NCBI GenBank assembly: GCA_036937835.1
Contig: CM072877.1
Span: 15,616,001 to 15,680,000 of the forward strand
Direction of reading: 5' to 3'
DNA length: 64,000 bases
Source of the DNA: Pampus argenteus
Lineage: Eukaryota > Chordata > Actinopteri > Scombriformes > Stromateidae
Translations under genes and position numbers: made by a program
Shown: positions 61,601 through 64,000 of the stretch, one piece after another
Numbering within the stretch: position 1 is the first letter of the stretch
Layout of the letters: each line of letters starts with the position of its first letter
Notes under the pieces: model-generated
Databases searched by the model: none
What the model saw: only the letters and a program-made list of their open reading frames with translations
Told to the model about the DNA's origin: nothing

Positions 61601-61749
61601 GACTCGGTCGCAGTGGAGAGAAGCCTTATGCTCCAATGAACCTGTTAGCAGACTTTGCGGGTGGCGGTCTTACCTGTGCCATGGGGATAGTCCTAGCACT
61701 GTTGGAAAGGACAAAGTCGGGGAAAGGACAGATCATTGATGCTAGCATG
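58615..61749 (+). CDS. amacr: Alpha-methylacyl-CoA racemase, first three coding exons (partial)
   Basis: Exons 58615-58861, 59750-59893 and 61589-61749 join in phase (GT-AG) to 184 codons, nearly half of the usual ~380-residue enzyme. The enzyme flips 2-methyl-branched acyl-CoAs between R and S forms in peroxisomes and mitochondria for branched-chain fatty acid and bile-acid side-chain oxidation. It is a CoA-transferase family III fold: VVELAGLAPAPFCGM at the N-terminus, the AGHDINY motif with His122, and NLLADFAGGG with Asp152. These are the two catalytic acid/base residues, at the same numbers as in the human enzyme. The last exon ends IIDASM|GTGAGC. The remaining exons and the C-terminal peroxisomal signal lie beyond 64000. 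The ATG at 58615 has a good CATCATGG context. The upstream in-frame ATG at 58591 lies before the acceptor and is rejected. Confidence 0.92.
59140..59462. mobile_element. Short hAT-type MITE in amacr intron 1
   Basis: The element runs 59148-59454, starting CAGTGGTTGCC and ending AAAACCACTG, so the ends are inverted CAGTGGTT. The flanks GTTTATTT and GTTTAATC agree at 6 of 8 positions, consistent with an aged 8-bp hAT duplication. No coding capacity. Confidence 0.6.
59986..60829. repeat. Possible DNA transposon with imperfect inverted ends, amacr intron 2
   Basis: The left ATTACGTGGCTTGTTG and the inverted right end ATTACACGGCTACTTG match at 12 of 16 positions, about 845 bp apart. No transposase is seen and no target duplication is established. 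Confidence 0.35.
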
Positions 61750-64000
61750 GTGAGCACATTGTCAAACTCCGGTAAACATGCACGTATACTGTCGCAGTCA
61801 CAGTCATCCAGAGTCACAGACATACCATCTGCTCCACTTGTCTGAGAGAGACACAAATACATAAACAGTTTATTTTTCCTTTTCATAAATATGCATGAGT
61901 ACATGTTATTTTTTTCACTAGTGTTAACAAAAAAAAACAAAAAAAACAAGCTCAAACAAATAACAGTGGAGAGTCTTTCCACAAACAGCAGCCAGACAAT
62001 ATCATATATATCATATTTTGTTTGTAGTTTGCCCCCCCAGCAAACATATGCAAGATTGAGGTATACCTTAGTACCTCAATGTTTGTGGTGTAAACAGTTC
62101 AATGAAAGTGAAATGCTACAAGTTGTATTCTGTATTACTGTGCAGCATGCTGACAGATGCCACGGCACCGTGGCAAAGGTGGAGTCAGGATCAGTGGGAT
62201 AAGGGATTAGTCAGACAGCCCTCAGCAGAGTTATTTGAAAGGAACATCAAAGTTTCTGAATCCAGCTGTGCTTGTATGGAGCAGCTGTAATGAAGCCGTG
62301 AGGTTACAAAGCAGAACCACACTAATTAACTCCTGAAGGAGGTGGGAGTTTTTAATTTTTTTTTTTTTAATATCTAACAACTCCATAAGAAATATGCATT
62401 TAAAGTATACAACTGGATGCATATAACAGACTCTATTGTGTACATTTATTTTACCATGAATCTAGGATTTATGTAATATTATATTTGCATACATACATAA
62501 TTCACCGGAGATAAATTACAGACATGGTTTGTCGCTGGCTCGCTGTGTATGCGCCCACTTTAATTTTGTATGAACGGGATTATGGCTTTGTTTATGGGTT
62601 TGTCTTTTGTATGAATGAAGATTTCTCACTTGTACATTCATATTCAGTCAACCCCACTGCCCCCCTTTAGGTTCTGCTGACCTCAACTATGTGCTCCTTC
62701 ACCCCACATTTAAAACCGTCCCAAAAACTGTCTCCTACTAAAAAGATGAAGGTTAGGCAGTCTAATCTATAGAAGAAGACGCTGTCCTTCAGTCATGGGG
62801 CGGCTGGCTGAAATGAAACTTCTTGGCAAAGCAAGATTGGATGGCTTAAGGCCAGATAGCAAATTTGCCAACGCTCTTAAGAAATTCTACCTGAGATTTG
62901 ATTAGTTTGCCTTAAGAGGTGAAGTTGAGGGACTTAAGCTTAAAGACAATCAGCACTTAGTCCAGTAGCAGAGAGAAGTCTAAAACGTCTTTCCTTAACA
63001 AGAGCCCTGGCTTCTGATCACCCCTGTTCCTAAAGGCAGCAGCCCAAAAGCTTTTAATGATTTCAGGCCGGTCGCCCTCACTCCTCTTGTAATGAAAGCC
63101 TTTGAACAGCTTGTGAAGTCCGAGCTTGCGAGGGGAAACCGTGTACGAACTCGAAGGAGCATTTTGAGTTGAGTCACAATCTGGTGGGTCGGATAATGGA
63201 TTTTTTGACAGAACACCAACACAAAGCGTGAATGTGAACGGCATTTTATTATTGATTGATTATGCTGTTCTAGTGGCTCACCCCGAGGCTGCGTTCTCTC
63301 ACCTCTACTTTATATTCTGTACACAAACATGCCAAAGTGAACATGAGCATGAGAACAGGATCTTATTAATGTTAATTTACGGATGAGTCATTGTGAGTCT
63401 GCTACATGACAATGAGCCCAGCCACGGCCCAGTCACTGATGGGTGTGACGAATCTTTCTTGGATCTAAACATACCTAAGACAAAGGATAAGATCATAGGT
63501 TTCACACCTCATGCTTCAATCTATGAGATTATGATCATTAAAGGCTGTGGACTGTGTAGAAAGCTATGAGTGTCTCGGGACAGTGATGGACTCGAAAATT
63601 GACCTTTGAGAAGAATTATGAGGCAGTGTTTGTTTTGTTTTGGAAAACTGCCCCGTTTTCACATTGATAAAACGGTGATGACTCTCTTTTATCTGGCTTT
63701 TATTGAATCAATCTTGTTTTGTTTTGTTTTGTTTTTCCTGTGTGTGATGGTTTGGTGACCTCTCAAAAATGAGAAAAAGTCTCTAAACCAATTTGTGGGC
63801 TAGTAAGCTCATAGGTGAGTCTCAACTCAACCTTCTTTACTCTTCACAGCTGCAAGCGTAAGGTGAGCGCTCGAGCTAGAGAGAGAGAGCACCAGTCTAT
63901 TACGACCACCAGCGTATTTCTTAGACCGTCAGAATGTAGTGATTGAGGCCATAAAGACAAGTTGAAAAAAAAAGCGATTGACTTGTATTTCTAAAGAGAA
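61750..64000. other. amacr intron 3 (to the window end)
   Basis: No further amacr exon was found; the expected continuation was searched for by eye without success. The region holds A/T runs and the LINE remnant at 62790-63790. A TTTTG repeat lies at 63714-63735. Confidence 0.5.
62790..63790 (+). mobile_element. LINE reverse-transcriptase remnant
   Basis: Across broken frames the plus strand gives SPKAFNDFRPVALTPLVMKA (about 63041-63100), SPRGCVLSPLLYILYTN (about 63277-63330), and ECLGTVMDSKID (about 63565-63603). These correspond to the NDYRPVALT, SPQGCVLSPLLY and KYLGV-type motifs of L2/CR1/Rex-type LINEs in the right order. The YxDD core is lost. Confidence 0.75.

Overview
The window is AT-rich vertebrate nuclear DNA from a teleost fish, probably a percomorph. 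The evidence is GT-AG introns, long CA/TG microsatellites, remnants of fish transposons, and an intact gsdf gene, a TGF-beta member known only from fishes. Five genes are recognised: gsdf, ppef2, nup54, scarb2 and the 5' half of amacr. A sixth small secreted-protein gene is not recognised. All exon models were built by hand from splice sites, reading phase and remembered family conservation, with no alignment or transcript data.

Layout. 1-2.7 kb: a coding-like stretch at the left edge, then a two-exon minus-strand gene for a 189-residue Cys-rich secreted protein. 4.4-6.6 kb: gsdf (minus, 5 exons, 215 aa), a gonadal somatic-cell signal and a sex-determination gene or candidate in several fishes. 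6.6-10.3 kb: the shared upstream region of the divergent gsdf and ppef2 genes, with a proximal TATA/NR5A/DMRT-like cluster and a 123-bp CA repeat. 10.3-14.5 kb: ppef2 (plus, 18 exons, 724 aa). 15.9-22.8 kb: nup54 (minus, 14 exons, 586 aa), tail-to-tail with ppef2, with a complete non-autonomous hAT element in an intron. 25.5-41.0 kb: scarb2 (minus, 12 exons, 519 aa), with long introns holding several repeats.

41-57 kb is gene-poor. It holds remnants of Tc1, LINE, DIRS-like and MITE elements. It also holds a decayed copy of the last scarb2 exon and a second sequence pair that together look like the scar of an old tandem duplication. 57.4-64 kb: the promoter, a likely 5' UTR exon and the first three coding exons of amacr (plus). 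The rest of amacr lies beyond the window, and a LINE remnant occupies the last kilobase.

The genes do not form one pathway. The clustering is vertebrate synteny (ppef2, nup54 and scarb2 are also neighbours on human chromosome 4) with gsdf and amacr alongside in this fish. The most biologically interesting parts are gsdf with its upstream region, the unrecognised secreted gene next to it, and the duplication scar upstream of scarb2.
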